Source: Pseudomonas quercus (lineage in GTDB: Bacteria > Pseudomonadota > Gammaproteobacteria > Pseudomonadales > Pseudomonadaceae). Taken from it: a DNA stretch of 64,000 nucleotides. Shown here in pieces: positions 54,534 to 64,000 of this stretch (position 1 is its first letter; the number at the start of each line of letters is the position of its first letter). The notes under the pieces were generated by a model. It ran no database searches and was not told where the DNA came from. It saw nothing but the letters and a program-made list of their open reading frames with translations. The position numbers and the translations under genes were made by a program. Location: NCBI RefSeq assembly GCF_012033695.1, contig NZ_JAAVJI010000002.1, positions 186,001-250,000 of the forward strand, read 5' to 3'.

Positions 54534-55419
54534 GATTCGACTCCAACATGTGCAGGCCCACCCAATGGCGGGCAAATTGATAGGCACAGCGACCGTTGCG
54601 GTTGCCGCGCGAGGTCGCAAAACGAATGGCCTGAATGTCAAAGGCCGGGTCCCGCTGCCAGGCCAGGCCGGCCTTGGTCGCCAGCGTCCCCACCCAATGC
54701 TCGACCACATTCAGGTAGTGTTCCTGGGTAAAGGGATAGAACGACAGCCACAGGCCGAACCGATCCGACAGGGCAATCTTGTCTTCTACCGCCTCGCTGG
54801 GGTGCAACTCACCTTCCACACGTGTCCAATTGTCGTTATCGCTCTGCTTTTCGGGCACCAGGTGGCGGCGGTTGGACGTGGCATACAACAATACGTTCTC
54901 CGGGGCCTGTTCCAAGGACCCGTCCAACACACTTTTCAGCACACGGTAGTCCCCTTCTCCGGCTTCGAATGAGAGGTCGTCGCAGAACAGCACAAAACGC
55001 TGGGGCAGCCCTTGCAGTTGCTCGACCACCCGCGGAAGGTCCGCCAGGTGATCCCGCTCGATTTCAACCAGGCGTAGCCCGGCGCTAGCGTATTCGGCTA
55101 ACAAGGCCCGAACCAGCGAGGACTTGCCGGTACCCCGAGCGCCCCACAGCAAGGCGTGGTTGGCCGGCAGGCCGTCGAGCAACTGTCGGGTATTGCGCGC
55201 TAGCTGCTCCCGCTGCCTGTCGACGCCGCGCAGGTCGTCCAGGCGAATGTCCAGCCGCACATCCAGCGGCAGCAGGTAGCCGCCACGGCTGTCCTGCTGC
55301 CAGCGGGCCGCCAGGGCGACTGTCCAGTCCACAACCGGACGAGCCACTGGGAGCAATGGCTCCAACCGTGCCAATACCGCTTCGGCGCGGTCAAGAAAGC
55401 GATACAAACGGTCATCCAC
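54526..55419 (-). CDS. DUF815-type AAA-like ATPase
   Basis: 297 residues from the GTG 55419 with AGGTGA upstream. Walker A 'LLWGARGTGKSSLVRALLAE' (about residues 88-107), Walker B-like 'RFVLFCDDLSF', and 'VLLYATSNRRHLVPE' as sensor-like region, then 'DRFGLWLSFYPFTQEHYLNV'. This is the DUF815 family of AAA+ proteins, cytosolic and of unknown job. It is divergent from the histidine kinase gene with a 115-bp gap. Confidence 0.9.
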   Translation of the reverse strand: MDDRLYRFLDRAEAVLARLEPLLPVARPVVDWTVALAARWQQDSRGGYLLPLDVRLDIRLDDLRGVDRQREQLARNTRQLLDGLPANHALLWGARGTGKSSLVRALLAEYASAGLRLVEIERDHLADLPRVVEQLQGLPQRFVLFCDDLSFEAGEGDYRVLKSVLDGSLEQAPENVLLYATSNRRHLVPEKQSDNDNWTRVEGELHPSEAVEDKIALSDRFGLWLSFYPFTQEHYLNVVEHWVGTLATKAGLAWQRDPAFDIQAIRFATSRGNRNGRCAYQFARHWVGLHMLESNHD

Positions 55420-55534
55420 AACTTCACCTCGGCGCCAACAAGCGCTATACAGGAGACAGGATACGCCCTTGGCCACTGCCAGGCCGTACCTCCTTGACTA
55501 TGCTGGGGGGTACATCAATAAGGAAATCAGCGCT

Positions 55535-57865
55535 GTGCCAATGAGTATCAAGTTCAACCAGCGGTTGTCCTATAAACAAGCACGGCTAACCGTGGTGGTT
55601 GGCCTGCTACTGGGCACGCTGCTGAGCGTGGTGCAGATTTCGCTCGATTATGCCAGCAGCCGCGACCTGCTCAAACGCCAGATTGCCTCCCTGCTGGAAA
55701 TCAGCCAGAACCCGGCCTCCCGGATTGCCTATAACATTGACCGGGAACTGGCCCTTGAGCTGACCCGTGGCCTGCTTCGCTCCGAATCGATCGTAAGTGC
55801 GCGGCTCACAGATAACGAGAACACGTTGTTGGCGGCAGTTCAACGCTCCAAGGCCGATGCCTCGTACCGCATGATCACCGATGCCCTCTTCGGCCGCAGC
55901 CTTGAAATCTCGGTGCCATTGTTTCTTGAACACCTACCGGACGAGAAACTGGGAACGCTCAGTGTAGTGATCGATACCGCGCCCTTGGGCGGGCGGTTCA
56001 TCGAACGCGCCGAGGTGACCCTGGTCAGTGGCTTTCTTCGCACCACGTTGTTCACTGCCATTCTACTGGTGATGTTCTATTTCATGCTGACCAAGCCGCT
56101 GGTTCATGTGATTGAACACTTGAGCCGGTCAAGCCCCGGCGCGGCCACCCCGGAACACCTGCCTTGGCCTTCCGGGCATCAGCACGACGAAATAGGCGTG
56201 CTGATCAAGGTGGCTAACCAGCAGCTTGACCGCACCGCTGTGGAAATACGCCAGCGCCGCGCCGCCGAGGATCGGCTTACGGCGTACCTCGATGAACTGG
56301 AATCTATTGTTTCGGCACGCACCACTGAGCTTGAAGCCAGCAACCAGCGATTGAGCCAGACCAACCGCGAGCTGGAAGTTGCCAAGCGTACCGCACTGGA
56401 AATGGCGCAGGCCCGCTCCACCTTCCTTGCCAACATGAGCCATGAGATTCGCACGCCACTGAACGGCTTGCTCGGCATGATCGCCCTTACACTCGACAGC
56501 CCGCTCTCCAGCGAACAGCGGCAACAACTGGCCATTGCCCATGACTCGGGCAAGGTGCTGGTGGAACTGTTGAACGATATCCTTGACCTGTCCAAGTTCG
56601 ACGCCGGCCAGCTGGAACTTGAACAGCTTCCCTTCGACCTTGCGGCACTGGCCGAAGACACGGCCAACCTGTTCTCTCAGAATGCGGCGCCAGACGTAGA
56701 ACTGACATGCCTGGTAGAGCCCGGCTTCCCCGCCATGGTAGTGGGCGACCCGATGCGCATTCGGCAGGTCATCAGCAACCTGCTGTCCAATGCGTTGAAG
56801 TTCACGCGCCAGGGGCGTGTAGACGTCAGGTTGCAGTACTTGGAAGACAAGGTTCGAATCGAGATTACAGACACCGGCATTGGCATACCACCAGAAGCCC
56901 AGATCAAGATTTTCGAGCCTTTTACCCAGGCCGGTGCAGGTATCAGCCGCCAGTTTGGTGGTACAGGCCTAGGACTAGCCCTTACCAGCAACCTGTGTAC
57001 GGCCATGCATGGCCGGTTAGGCATCAGCTCGCGTGTAGGCATGGGCAGCCGTTTCCATGCCGACCTGCCACTGCCCGTGCATACGCCTGCCCACCCGGCC
57101 CCCAGGCTGCGCGGCACAGTGGTACTGGTCAGCGAGGCTGAAAGCGGGCTGGCTGAAATGCTGGGTGAGTACCTGCCGCGTTGGGGGCTTGAGTACCAGT
57201 GTCATGACAGCCAGGCTTCGCTGGATGGCCTATCCCCTGACCTGGTCATTACCGATTGCCTTAATTGCCTGCCCAAGTTGCGCCCCAGTGTCGCTGCGCC
57301 GTTGTTGCTGGTCACGGCTTATGGGAATTTCCTGCCTGCGGACCAGGCAGCAGAACTGGCTCCCATGCATCAACTACCGCGCCCGCTGTCACGCCAGGCG
57401 CTGCTCGATTTCCTGCGCAGCCACCTGGAAGAGCCCTCCCCTGCACTGCCAATGCCCTTGCCAGGCGAACGTAGCACAGTGCGGCATGCCCGCATCCTGC
57501 TGATCGAAGACAACGCTGTTAACCAGCTTGTGGCCAAAGGCATGCTCAGCAAGCTGGGCTGCCGGGTAGAAGTGGCCATGAACGGTGCCGAAGGCATAAA
57601 GGCGCTGGAACAGCAGCCATTCGACCTGATATTGATGGATTGCAATATGCCAGTGATGGATGGCTACGAGGCTACACGGCGCATTCGTAACAGCGGCCGC
57701 TGGCCCGACTTGCCCATTGTTGCCTTGACCGCTAATGCCATGCCTGAGGAGCGGGAGCGGTGCAAGGCAGCGGGGATGTCCGATTATCTTGCCAAGCCTT
57801 TCCGACGCGAGGAGTTGGTTGCCATGATCGATCAATGGATAGCACCCCAAGAGGGCGCGCCTTGA
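55535..57865 (+). CDS. Hybrid sensor histidine kinase with degenerate and intact receiver domains
   Basis: 776 residues from the GTG at 55535, which has AGGAA nine bases before; the ATG at 55541 (774 residues) is the alternative. Two membrane segments flank a periplasmic sensor of about 135 residues, followed by a HAMP-like linker and coiled coil. HisKA has its His at about residue 301 ('MSHEIRTPLNGLLGM', numbered from the ATG), then HATPase with 'NLLSNALKF' and 'GTGLGLALT'. A first receiver-like domain (about 520-630) has lost its acidic pair. The last receiver is intact ('ILLIEDNAVN', Asp about 700 in 'LMDCNMPVMDG'). There is no Hpt domain, and no partner regulator adjacent. Signal unknown. 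Confidence 0.92.
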   Translation: MPMSIKFNQRLSYKQARLTVVVGLLLGTLLSVVQISLDYASSRDLLKRQIASLLEISQNPASRIAYNIDRELALELTRGLLRSESIVSARLTDNENTLLAAVQRSKADASYRMITDALFGRSLEISVPLFLEHLPDEKLGTLSVVIDTAPLGGRFIERAEVTLVSGFLRTTLFTAILLVMFYFMLTKPLVHVIEHLSRSSPGAATPEHLPWPSGHQHDEIGVLIKVANQQLDRTAVEIRQRRAAEDRLTAYLDELESIVSARTTELEASNQRLSQTNRELEVAKRTALEMAQARSTFLANMSHEIRTPLNGLLGMIALTLDSPLSSEQRQQLAIAHDSGKVLVELLNDILDLSKFDAGQLELEQLPFDLAALAEDTANLFSQNAAPDVELTCLVEPGFPAMVVGDPMRIRQVISNLLSNALKFTRQGRVDVRLQYLEDKVRIEITDTGIGIPPEAQIKIFEPFTQAGAGISRQFGGTGLGLALTSNLCTAMHGRLGISSRVGMGSRFHADLPLPVHTPAHPAPRLRGTVVLVSEAESGLAEMLGEYLPRWGLEYQCHDSQASLDGLSPDLVITDCLNCLPKLRPSVAAPLLLVTAYGNFLPADQAAELAPMHQLPRPLSRQALLDFLRSHLEEPSPALPMPLPGERSTVRHARILLIEDNAVNQLVAKGMLSKLGCRVEVAMNGAEGIKALEQQPFDLILMDCNMPVMDGYEATRRIRNSGRWPDLPIVALTANAMPEERERCKAAGMSDYLAKPFRREELVAMIDQWIAPQEGAP

Positions 57866-57884
57866 TACCAGCGCAAGTGCCCGC

Positions 57885-58375
<491 letters not shown>

Positions 58376-58376
<1 letters not shown>

Positions 58377-58783
58377 TACACCCGCTCCCCGTCAGCCGTC
58401 ACCAGTTGCAGGCATACCGAGTTGATGCAGTAGCGCAGGCCGGTGGGCGGCGGGCCGTCGGGAAAGACATGCCCCAGGTGGGCATCACACGTTGAACAGC
58501 GCACTTCGGTACGAATCATGCCATGGGTGGTGTCGCGAATCTCCACCATCGCCTGCTCGCCGATAGGCTCGTAGAAGCTGGGCCAGCCGCAACCAGAGTC
58601 GAACTTGCTGCTAGCATCGAACAAGGGTGCTTCACAGCAGATGCAATGGTACACACCTGGCGTCTTGGTCATGTTGTATTTGCCGGTACCGGGCCGTTCG
58701 GTCCCGGCCAGCCTGCACACGCGGTATTGCTCTGGGTCGAGCATGTCGCGCCATTCTTCCAGGGTTTTTTCAACTTTGTTCAT
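58376..58783 (-). CDS. msrB: Peptide-methionine (R)-S-oxide reductase MsrB
   Basis: 135 residues. The Zn site is C47-x-x-C50 and C96-x-x-C99, and the catalytic Cys is C119 in '[13 protein letters not shown]'. '[11 protein letters not shown]' and 'HLGHVFPDG' are the standard MsrB blocks. It repairs the R-form of methionine sulfoxide in proteins. It is translationally linked with gpx downstream and divergent from the aminotransferase gene. Confidence 0.97.
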
Positions 58784-58938
58784 GGGTTTGCCTCGGCTGC
58801 GGAAAATCCGCCAGGTGGCTTTTCCGTGATGGGAGCGGCACGTATGATTGCGCCTTTGTGCCTTGCCAGTCTGTCACCCGCGCACTGCGCGTTCAAATCC
58901 AATTTCGGCGCCGCCCGGCCACTCCTCGGGATCTCATC

Positions 58939-60150
58939 ATGCAGTTCAGCAAATCCAACAAGCTCGCCAATGTCTGCTATGACATCCGCGGGCCGGTCCT
59001 CAAGCATGCCAAACGCCTTGAAGAAGAAGGCCACCGCATCCTCAAGCTGAATATCGGCAACCCTGCCCCATTCGGTTTCGAGGCCCCGGAAGAAATCCTT
59101 CAGGATGTGATTCGCAACCTGCCCACTGCCCAAGGCTACAGCGACTCCAAGGGGCTGTTCAGCGCCCGCAAGGCGGTGATGCAGTACTACCAGCAAAAGC
59201 AGGTAGACGGCGTTGGCATTGAAGACATCTACCTGGGCAACGGCGTGTCCGAGCTTATCGTGATGTCCATGCAGGCGCTGCTCAACAATGGCGACGAAGT
59301 ACTGATACCTGCGCCGGACTACCCCCTCTGGACAGCGGCCGTCAGCCTGGCAGGCGGGCATGCCGTGCATTACCTGTGCGACGAACAGGCCAACTGGTGG
59401 CCCGACCTGGCCGACATCAAGGCCAAGATCACGCCTAACACCAAGGCCATGGTGATCATCAACCCCAACAACCCCACAGGTGCGGTGTACTCCAAGGACG
59501 TGCTGCTGGGCATGCTTGAGCTGGCCCGCCAGCATAACCTGGTGGTGTTTTCCGACGAGATCTACGACAAGATTCTCTACGATGAAGCCCTGCATATCAG
59601 CACAGCCTCTCTGGCACCAGACCTGCTATGCCTGACCTTCAACGGCTTGTCCAAGTCCTACCGTGTGGCCGGTTTCCGCTCCGGCTGGCTGGCCATTTCC
59701 GGGCCCAAGCACAATGCACAGAGCTATATCGAAGGCTTGGATATCCTGGCCAACATGCGTTTGTGCGCCAACGTGCCCAGCCAGCATGCCATCCAGACCG
59801 CCTTGGGTGGTTACCAGAGCATCAATGACCTGGTGCTGCCCCCTGGGCGCCTGCTGGAGCAGCGCAACCGCACCTGGGAACTGCTCAATGACATTCCCGG
59901 CGTAAGCTGCGTCAAGCCTATGGGCGCGCTCTATGCCTTCCCGCGTATTGATCCGAAGGTTTGCCCCATTCTCAACGACGAGAAATTCGTGCTGGACCTG
60001 CTGCTGTCGGAAAAACTGCTGGTGGTCCAGGGCACGGCTTTCAACTGGCCGTGGCCTGACCATTTCCGTGTGGTAACGCTACCCAGGGTCGATGACCTTG
60101 AGCAGGCGATCGGCCGTATCGGAAATTTCCTGCGTACCTATCGCCAGTAA
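58939..60150 (+). CDS. alaA: Alanine aminotransferase-like PLP enzyme (AlaA)
   Basis: 403 residues from the ATG at 58939 (GGGA upstream). Fold-type I PLP enzyme: 'GLSKSYRVAGFRSGW' holds the catalytic Lys, with 'INPNNPTGAVYSKDVL', 'VVFSDEIYDKILYD' and an Arg near the C-terminus in 'DHFRVVTLPR'. The N-terminal 'NKLANVCYDIRGPVLKHAKR' is specific to AlaA/YfbQ, which makes alanine from pyruvate with glutamate. The longer frame upstream is not coding. Confidence 0.93.
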   Translation: MQFSKSNKLANVCYDIRGPVLKHAKRLEEEGHRILKLNIGNPAPFGFEAPEEILQDVIRNLPTAQGYSDSKGLFSARKAVMQYYQQKQVDGVGIEDIYLGNGVSELIVMSMQALLNNGDEVLIPAPDYPLWTAAVSLAGGHAVHYLCDEQANWWPDLADIKAKITPNTKAMVIINPNNPTGAVYSKDVLLGMLELARQHNLVVFSDEIYDKILYDEALHISTASLAPDLLCLTFNGLSKSYRVAGFRSGWLAISGPKHNAQSYIEGLDILANMRLCANVPSQHAIQTALGGYQSINDLVLPPGRLLEQRNRTWELLNDIPGVSCVKPMGALYAFPRIDPKVCPILNDEKFVLDLLLSEKLLVVQGTAFNWPWPDHFRVVTLPRVDDLEQAIGRIGNFLRTYRQ

Positions 60151-60287
60151 CGCCTGGCCATGGCTTCGGGTGCTGTCACAGGCCCGAGGCCGTGCAGGCC
60201 AAGGTTTCGCACGGGCTGCAAGAGATGGCATTTTTCGACACATCGCGTAGGAAACTTCTGACGACACAGTTTGAAATAGTCGCTCGG

Positions 60288-60316
60288 TTGAATCGGCCAG
60301 CAAGGCGCCTTATATA
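60288..60316 (+). promoter_or_regulatory. Candidate sigma-70 promoter of htpX
   Basis: TTGAAT (60288-60293), 17 bp, TATATA (60311-60316), about 45 bp before the htpX start and in a 210-bp gap after alaA. A good match to sigma-70. No sigma-32 element was convincing. Confidence 0.6.
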
Positions 60317-60360
60317 CCCGACTACGTTCTACCTCTATTTGTCAGGAGTACCTCAACACC

Positions 60361-61248
60361 ATGATGCGCATTCTGCTGTTCGTGGCCACCAACCTGGCGG
60401 TGGTGCTGATTGCCAGCATCACCCTGAGCCTGTTCGGCTTCAACGGTTTCATGGCGGCAAACGGCGTAGACCTTGACCTGAGCCAACTGCTGGTCTTCTG
60501 TGCAGTGTTCGGCTTTGCCGGCTCGCTGATCTCGCTGTTCATCTCCAAATGGATGGCCCGAATGAGCACCGGCACCCAGGTCATTACCCAACCCCGCACA
60601 CGCCATGAGCAATGGCTGATGCAGACCGTGGCAGAGCTGTCCCGCGAGGCCGGTATCAAAATGCCTGAAGTCGGCATTTTCCCCGCTTATGAAGCCAACG
60701 CCTTCGCTACCGGCTGGAACCGAAATGACGCGCTGGTCGCTGTAAGCCAAGGCCTGCTGGAACGTTTTTCGCCCGATGAAGTGCGTGCGGTACTGGCGCA
60801 CGAGATCGGCCACGTGGCCAACGGAGACATGGTGACCCTGGCCCTGGTACAGGGCGTGGTAAACACCTTCGTGATGTTCTTCGCCCGGATCATCGGTAAT
60901 TTCGTCGACAAGGTGATCTTCAAGAACGAAGAAGGGCAAGGTATCGCCTACTTCATCGCGACCATTTTCGCCGAAATCGTATTGGGCATTCTGGCCAGCA
61001 TCATCGTGATGTGGTTCTCGCGCCGTCGCGAATTCAGGGCCGACGACGCCGGTGCCCGCCTGGCCGGTACGGGCGCGATGATCAATGCGCTACAGCGGTT
61101 GCACGCCGAACAGGGCGTGCCGGTCACTATGCCAAGCACCTTGACCGCGTTCGGCATCAACGGCGGCTTGAAACAGGGCCTGGCAGGGCTGCTGATGAGC
61201 CACCCGCCTTTGGAAGCGCGTATCGAAGCGTTGCGTCAGCGGGGCTGA
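60361..61248 (+). CDS. htpX: Membrane metalloprotease HtpX
   Basis: 295 residues. The zinc site is H147-E148-I-G-H151 ('[18 protein letters not shown]') with a later Glu. Two N-terminal membrane segments and two more around residues 160-220. '[13 protein letters not shown]' and '[17 protein letters not shown]' are conserved family blocks. HtpX degrades misfolded inner-membrane proteins together with FtsH. AGGAG precedes the ATG, and a candidate promoter is at 60288. Confidence 0.97.
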   Translation: MMRILLFVATNLAVVLIASITLSLFGFNGFMAANGVDLDLSQLLVFCAVFGFAGSLISLFISKWMARMSTGTQVITQPRTRHEQWLMQTVAELSREAGIKMPEVGIFPAYEANAFATGWNRNDALVAVSQGLLERFSPDEVRAVLAHEIGHVANGDMVTLALVQGVVNTFVMFFARIIGNFVDKVIFKNEEGQGIAYFIATIFAEIVLGILASIIVMWFSRRREFRADDAGARLAGTGAMINALQRLHAEQGVPVTMPSTLTAFGINGGLKQGLAGLLMSHPPLEARIEALRQRG

Positions 61249-61281
61249 GCCAGCGTTAAGCTTCAAGCTTCAAGCTTCAAG

Positions 61282-61305
61282 AAGGACGGCGAAAGCCGTC
61301 CTTTT
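61282..61305 (+). terminator. Intrinsic terminator after htpX
   Basis: AAGGACGGC and GCCGTCCTT (61282-61290 and 61295-61303) around GAAA, followed by TT and a T-rich tail. It is preceded by three tandem copies of a CTTCAAG heptamer (61260-61281), a small repeat found in pseudomonad intergenic DNA. Confidence 0.85.
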
Positions 61306-61418
61306 GCGTTTTCTGGGATCAGGGCTGGGTTTATTCGATAGGTTTGTGCAGGAAAATGGGCTGGATCTAAAAGAGAAGCTGATTGAAGATCAGGCATTCT
61401 CTTCTTTATGAGGCCACT

Positions 61419-62186
61419 ATGCTGCCTAGCCTGTTCGTCTCTCACGGCTCGCCCATGCTAGCGCTGGAGCCGGGTGCCAGTGGCCCGGCGCTGCAACGGC
61501 TGGCTACGGAATTCACGCGGCCCAGCGCGATTGTGGTGGTGTCTGCTCACTGGGAAAGCCAGACCTTGCAGGTGGGTAGCCACCCGGCCCCCCGCACTTG
61601 GCATGACTTCGGTGGTTTTCCTGCACCGCTGTATGCCGTGAATTACCCCGCGCCAGGGCACCCTGCCCTTGCTGAACGCATTGTTGACCAGCTGGCGCTG
61701 CATGGGTTGCCCGCCACACTCGATCCACAGCGCCCCTTCGATCACGGTGTGTGGGTGCCATTGAGCTTGATGTACCCGCACGCTGACATTCCTGTGGTGC
61801 AGGTGTCACTGCCTAGCCAGCACGGGCCTGCCCTGCAAGTGGCCGTTGGCGAGGCGCTGGCAGGGTTACGCAGTGAAGGCGTTCTGCTGGTTGGCTCCGG
61901 TAGCATCACGCACAACCTGCGGGAGCTGGACCGTTATGCAGACGACGAACAGTCAGCGCCCTGGGCATTGGCCTTCAGGGACTGGATGGTGGAAAAGTTG
62001 GAACGCGCAGACCTTGATGCCTTGTTGGACTACCGCCAACAAGCGCCTTACGCCCTGCGCAACCACCCGAGCGATGAGCACTTGCTGCCGCTGTACTTCG
62101 CCTTGGGTGCTGGTGGCGCGTTCAGCGCTGCGCACCAAGGGTTCACGTTGGGCTCCTTGGGCATGGATGTGTATCGGTTTGGTTGA
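61419..62186 (+). CDS. DODA-type extradiol aromatic ring-opening dioxygenase (YgiD-like)
   Basis: 255 residues from the ATG at 61419 (GAGG upstream). LigB-superfamily Zn/Fe enzyme: 'LFVSHGSPMLALEPG' with the first His, 'VVVSAHWES', 'FDHGVWVPLSLMYP' and 'SGSITHNLRELD'. In plants the family opens the ring of DOPA; bacterial YgiD acts on DOPA-like catechols in vitro, and its natural substrate is uncertain. It lies alone between htpX and the helicase gene. Confidence 0.9.
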   Translation: MLPSLFVSHGSPMLALEPGASGPALQRLATEFTRPSAIVVVSAHWESQTLQVGSHPAPRTWHDFGGFPAPLYAVNYPAPGHPALAERIVDQLALHGLPATLDPQRPFDHGVWVPLSLMYPHADIPVVQVSLPSQHGPALQVAVGEALAGLRSEGVLLVGSGSITHNLRELDRYADDEQSAPWALAFRDWMVEKLERADLDALLDYRQQAPYALRNHPSDEHLLPLYFALGAGGAFSAAHQGFTLGSLGMDVYRFG

Positions 62187-62211
62187 TAACCAAAACGCCT
62201 GCCCGGAAAAC

Positions 62212-62240
62212 AAAAACCCCCGCATTCAGGCGGGGGCTTC
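62212..62240 (-). terminator. Terminator of the DEAD-box helicase gene
   Basis: CCCCCGC/GCGGGGG (62217-62223 and 62230-62236), loop ATTCAG. On the minus strand it is followed by TTTTTGTTTT. It should end the helicase transcript and may also stop the convergent dioxygenase gene. Confidence 0.8.
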
Positions 62241-62258
62241 TGTTGTGGCCGCTACGGC

Positions 62259-63908
62259 TCAGTCTTCACGATAACGGCGCAGTTTCAACTGCTTGCCCGC
62301 TACGCGAGTGTCCTTGAGCTTGGCCAGCAGACGGTCCAGGCCGTCTTCCGGCAGCTCGACCAGGCTGAAGCTGTCACGCACTTGAATGCGACCAATAGCT
62401 TCACGCACCAGGCCACCCTCATTGAGGATTGCACCCAGCAGGTTTTTCGCGGCGATACCGTCGCGAGCACCCAGGGCGGTACGGCAGCGTACGCGGCCTT
62501 CGCCCAGCGGCATGGGGGCGCGGCGCTCGTGACGCTCGCCACTGCGCTCGCGTTGAGCACCAGCGGTTGGCACCAGAGGCTGATCCCGCTCAACGGTGGC
62601 CAGGTCCAGCGCTTGACCGTTGGTGGCCTTGCTGAGCAGGGCGGCGGCCAACGCGCGTGGGCTGCAACCAATGTCTGCGGTCAGGCGGTCGAGCAGCTCG
62701 CCATGGCTGGCTTCTGCGTCGGCTACCAGTGGCGACAGGCTGTTGGTCAGCTTCTTGATGCGTGCATCCAGTACGGCCTGGGCATTGGGCAGGCGAACTT
62801 CGGCTACCTTCTGGCCCGTGACGCGCTCGATCACTTGCAGCATGCGGCGCTCACGTGGAGTCACCAGCAGCAGTGCACGGCCTTCGCGACCGGCACGGCC
62901 AGTACGGCCGATACGGTGCACGTAGGATTCCGGGTCGTACGGCATGTCCACGTTGAACACGTGGGTGATGCGCGGTACATCCAGGCCACGTGCCGCTACG
63001 TCGGTAGCCACAACGATGTCCAGACGGCCATCCTTGAGGGACTCGATCACGCGCTCACGCTGGTTCTGGGCAATATCGCCGTTCAGCGCCGCGGCCTTGT
63101 AGCCTTTGGCTTCGAGGGCACTGGCCAGGTCCAGGGTGGCTTGCTTGGTGCGCACGAAAGCGATCAGGGCGTCGAACTCTTCCACTTCCAGCAAGCGCAG
63201 CACGGCTGGCACTTTCTGGTCGGCGTGAACCAGCAGGAAAGCCTGCTCGATCGCTGACACGGTTTGCGTCTTGGTCTGGATCTTGACGTGCTTGGGGTCA
63301 CGCAGGTGACGCTCGGCGATCGCGCGGATGGACTGCGGCAGGGTAGCCGAGAACAGCACGGTCTGACGGGTTTCAGGCATGGCTTCGAAGATCACTTCGA
63401 GGTCATCCATGAAGCCCAGCTTGAGCATTTCGTCGGCTTCGTCGAGCACCAGGTGGTTGACGGTCGACAGCACCTTTTCGTCGCGGCGCAGGTGGTCGCA
63501 CAAGCGGCCGGGGGTTGCCACGACGATTTGCGCGCCATTGCGAATGGCTTTGAGCTGCGGGCCCATCGGGGCTCCGCCATATACAGCTACAACGTTCACG
63601 CCAGGCATTTGCTTGGCGTAGGTTTCGAACGCGGTAGCCACTTGCAGCGCCAACTCACGGGTTGGCGCAAGGATCAGGGCTTGCGGCTCGCGCTTGCTCG
63701 GGTCAATACGGTGCAGGATCGGCAGAGCGAACGCGGCAGTTTTGCCGGTACCGGTCTGCGCCTGGCCGATCATGTCGTGACCGGCCAGGATGATCGGAAT
63801 CGATTGCTGCTGGATTGCCGAGGGTTCTTCGTACCCTGTGGCAATGACTGCTGCAACGATGCTTGGATGAAGTTCGAGCGCGGCGAAGCCGCCGGATTCC
63901 TGGGTCAT
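62259..63908 (-). CDS. DEAD-box ATP-dependent RNA helicase (DeaD/CsdA type)
   Basis: 549 residues from the ATG 63908 (AGAGG upstream). All helicase motifs are seen: Q motif 'FAALELHPSIVAAVIATGYE', I 'AQTGTGKTAAFALP', II 'LVLDEADEMLKLGF', III 'LFSATLP', V 'DVAARGLDVPRI' and VI 'HRIGRTGRAGREG'. The C-terminal part (after residue 440) has an RNA-binding DbpA/CsdA-like RRM domain ('NLLGAILNEGGLVREAIGRI'). CsdA-type helicases unwind rRNA and mRNA structures at low temperature and help ribosome assembly. The exact orthologue name is uncertain, so no symbol is given. Confidence 0.94.
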   Translation of the reverse strand: MTQESGGFAALELHPSIVAAVIATGYEEPSAIQQQSIPIILAGHDMIGQAQTGTGKTAAFALPILHRIDPSKREPQALILAPTRELALQVATAFETYAKQMPGVNVVAVYGGAPMGPQLKAIRNGAQIVVATPGRLCDHLRRDEKVLSTVNHLVLDEADEMLKLGFMDDLEVIFEAMPETRQTVLFSATLPQSIRAIAERHLRDPKHVKIQTKTQTVSAIEQAFLLVHADQKVPAVLRLLEVEEFDALIAFVRTKQATLDLASALEAKGYKAAALNGDIAQNQRERVIESLKDGRLDIVVATDVAARGLDVPRITHVFNVDMPYDPESYVHRIGRTGRAGREGRALLLVTPRERRMLQVIERVTGQKVAEVRLPNAQAVLDARIKKLTNSLSPLVADAEASHGELLDRLTADIGCSPRALAAALLSKATNGQALDLATVERDQPLVPTAGAQRERSGERHERRAPMPLGEGRVRCRTALGARDGIAAKNLLGAILNEGGLVREAIGRIQVRDSFSLVELPEDGLDRLLAKLKDTRVAGKQLKLRRYRED

Positions 63909-64000
63909 GGGTCTGCCTCTAAGTGCATCCGCAAAGACCCATTCCAAAGCTGCGCATGCCGAAAGACTTCGAGAGTCACCCTGGCAACTTTGGCGGCGGG

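Noticed and set aside
60151-60287. Gap after alaA, examined for a small gene or sRNA.
   Set aside because: Apart from the htpX promoter I saw no hairpin with a T-tract and no credible reading frame.
61260-61281. Three tandem copies of CTTCAAG, considered as a regulatory repeat.
   Set aside because: It is a short intergenic repeat just before a terminator; nothing suggests regulation. Noted only within the terminator entry.

Overview
The window is GC-rich, gene-dense chromosomal DNA from a Pseudomonas, most like the Pseudomonas putida group. This rests on gene order (fabD-fabG-acpP-fabF-pabC-mltG-tmk-holB-pilZ-tatD; exbB-exbD-lpxK-trm112-kdsB-murB), a P16/RgsA-type small RNA beside tatD, a very long RNase E leader, and pseudomonad-type RHS and MITE-like sequences. 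It is mostly core genome with one clear accessory island.

Layout. 1-1017: end of a branched-chain amino-acid ABC operon (livG, livF). 1139-13307: mixed core genes (lipoproteins, an FAD-dependent oxidoreductase, nhaA, pdxH, an OmpA-like lipoprotein, a serine hydrolase, dinG, a TetR regulator, a class V aminotransferase), with a 173-bp MITE-like palindrome at 11271-11443. 13391-13513: probable RgsA sRNA. 13514-23588: a long leftward block for fatty-acid and phospholipid synthesis (rpmF-plsX-fabD-fabG-acpP-fabF) running into pabC, mltG, tmk, holB, pilZ and tatD. 23699-26912: maf, sppA, a HAD phosphatase and rluC. 26942-31100: rne with a leader of about 680 nt that holds a terminator-like attenuator. 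31187-40954: a molybdenum-cofactor pair (mocA-like and xdhC-like), then murB, kdsB, trm112-like, lpxK, exbD, exbB, comEC and a two-gene ABC exporter.

41716-52378 is the accessory island. It holds a 2,819-residue RHS polymorphic toxin with a huge Ala-rich insert and a membrane-spanning C-terminus. In the immunity-gene position lies a small AT-richer gene for a divergent cold-shock-domain-like protein, followed by a Zeta-toxin-like P-loop kinase, all on the minus strand and surrounded by hairpins and coding-like scraps. Next to it is a duplicated tRNA-Gly/tRNA-Glu pair (52522-52921) with a strong stable-RNA promoter.

53218-63908: more core genes: a membrane-anchored hypothetical, a free-methionine-sulfoxide-reductase-like GAF protein, a DUF815-type ATPase, a hybrid histidine kinase, glutathione peroxidase, msrB, alaA-like aminotransferase, htpX, a DODA-type dioxygenase and a DEAD-box RNA helicase.

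The strongest candidate for an undescribed system is the RHS / cold-shock-like / Zeta cassette. The rne leader attenuator, the missing phosphatase gene between kdsB and murB, and the unexplained palindromes at 41033-41088 also deserve a look. No database search was possible; family assignments are from motifs and remembered family features.
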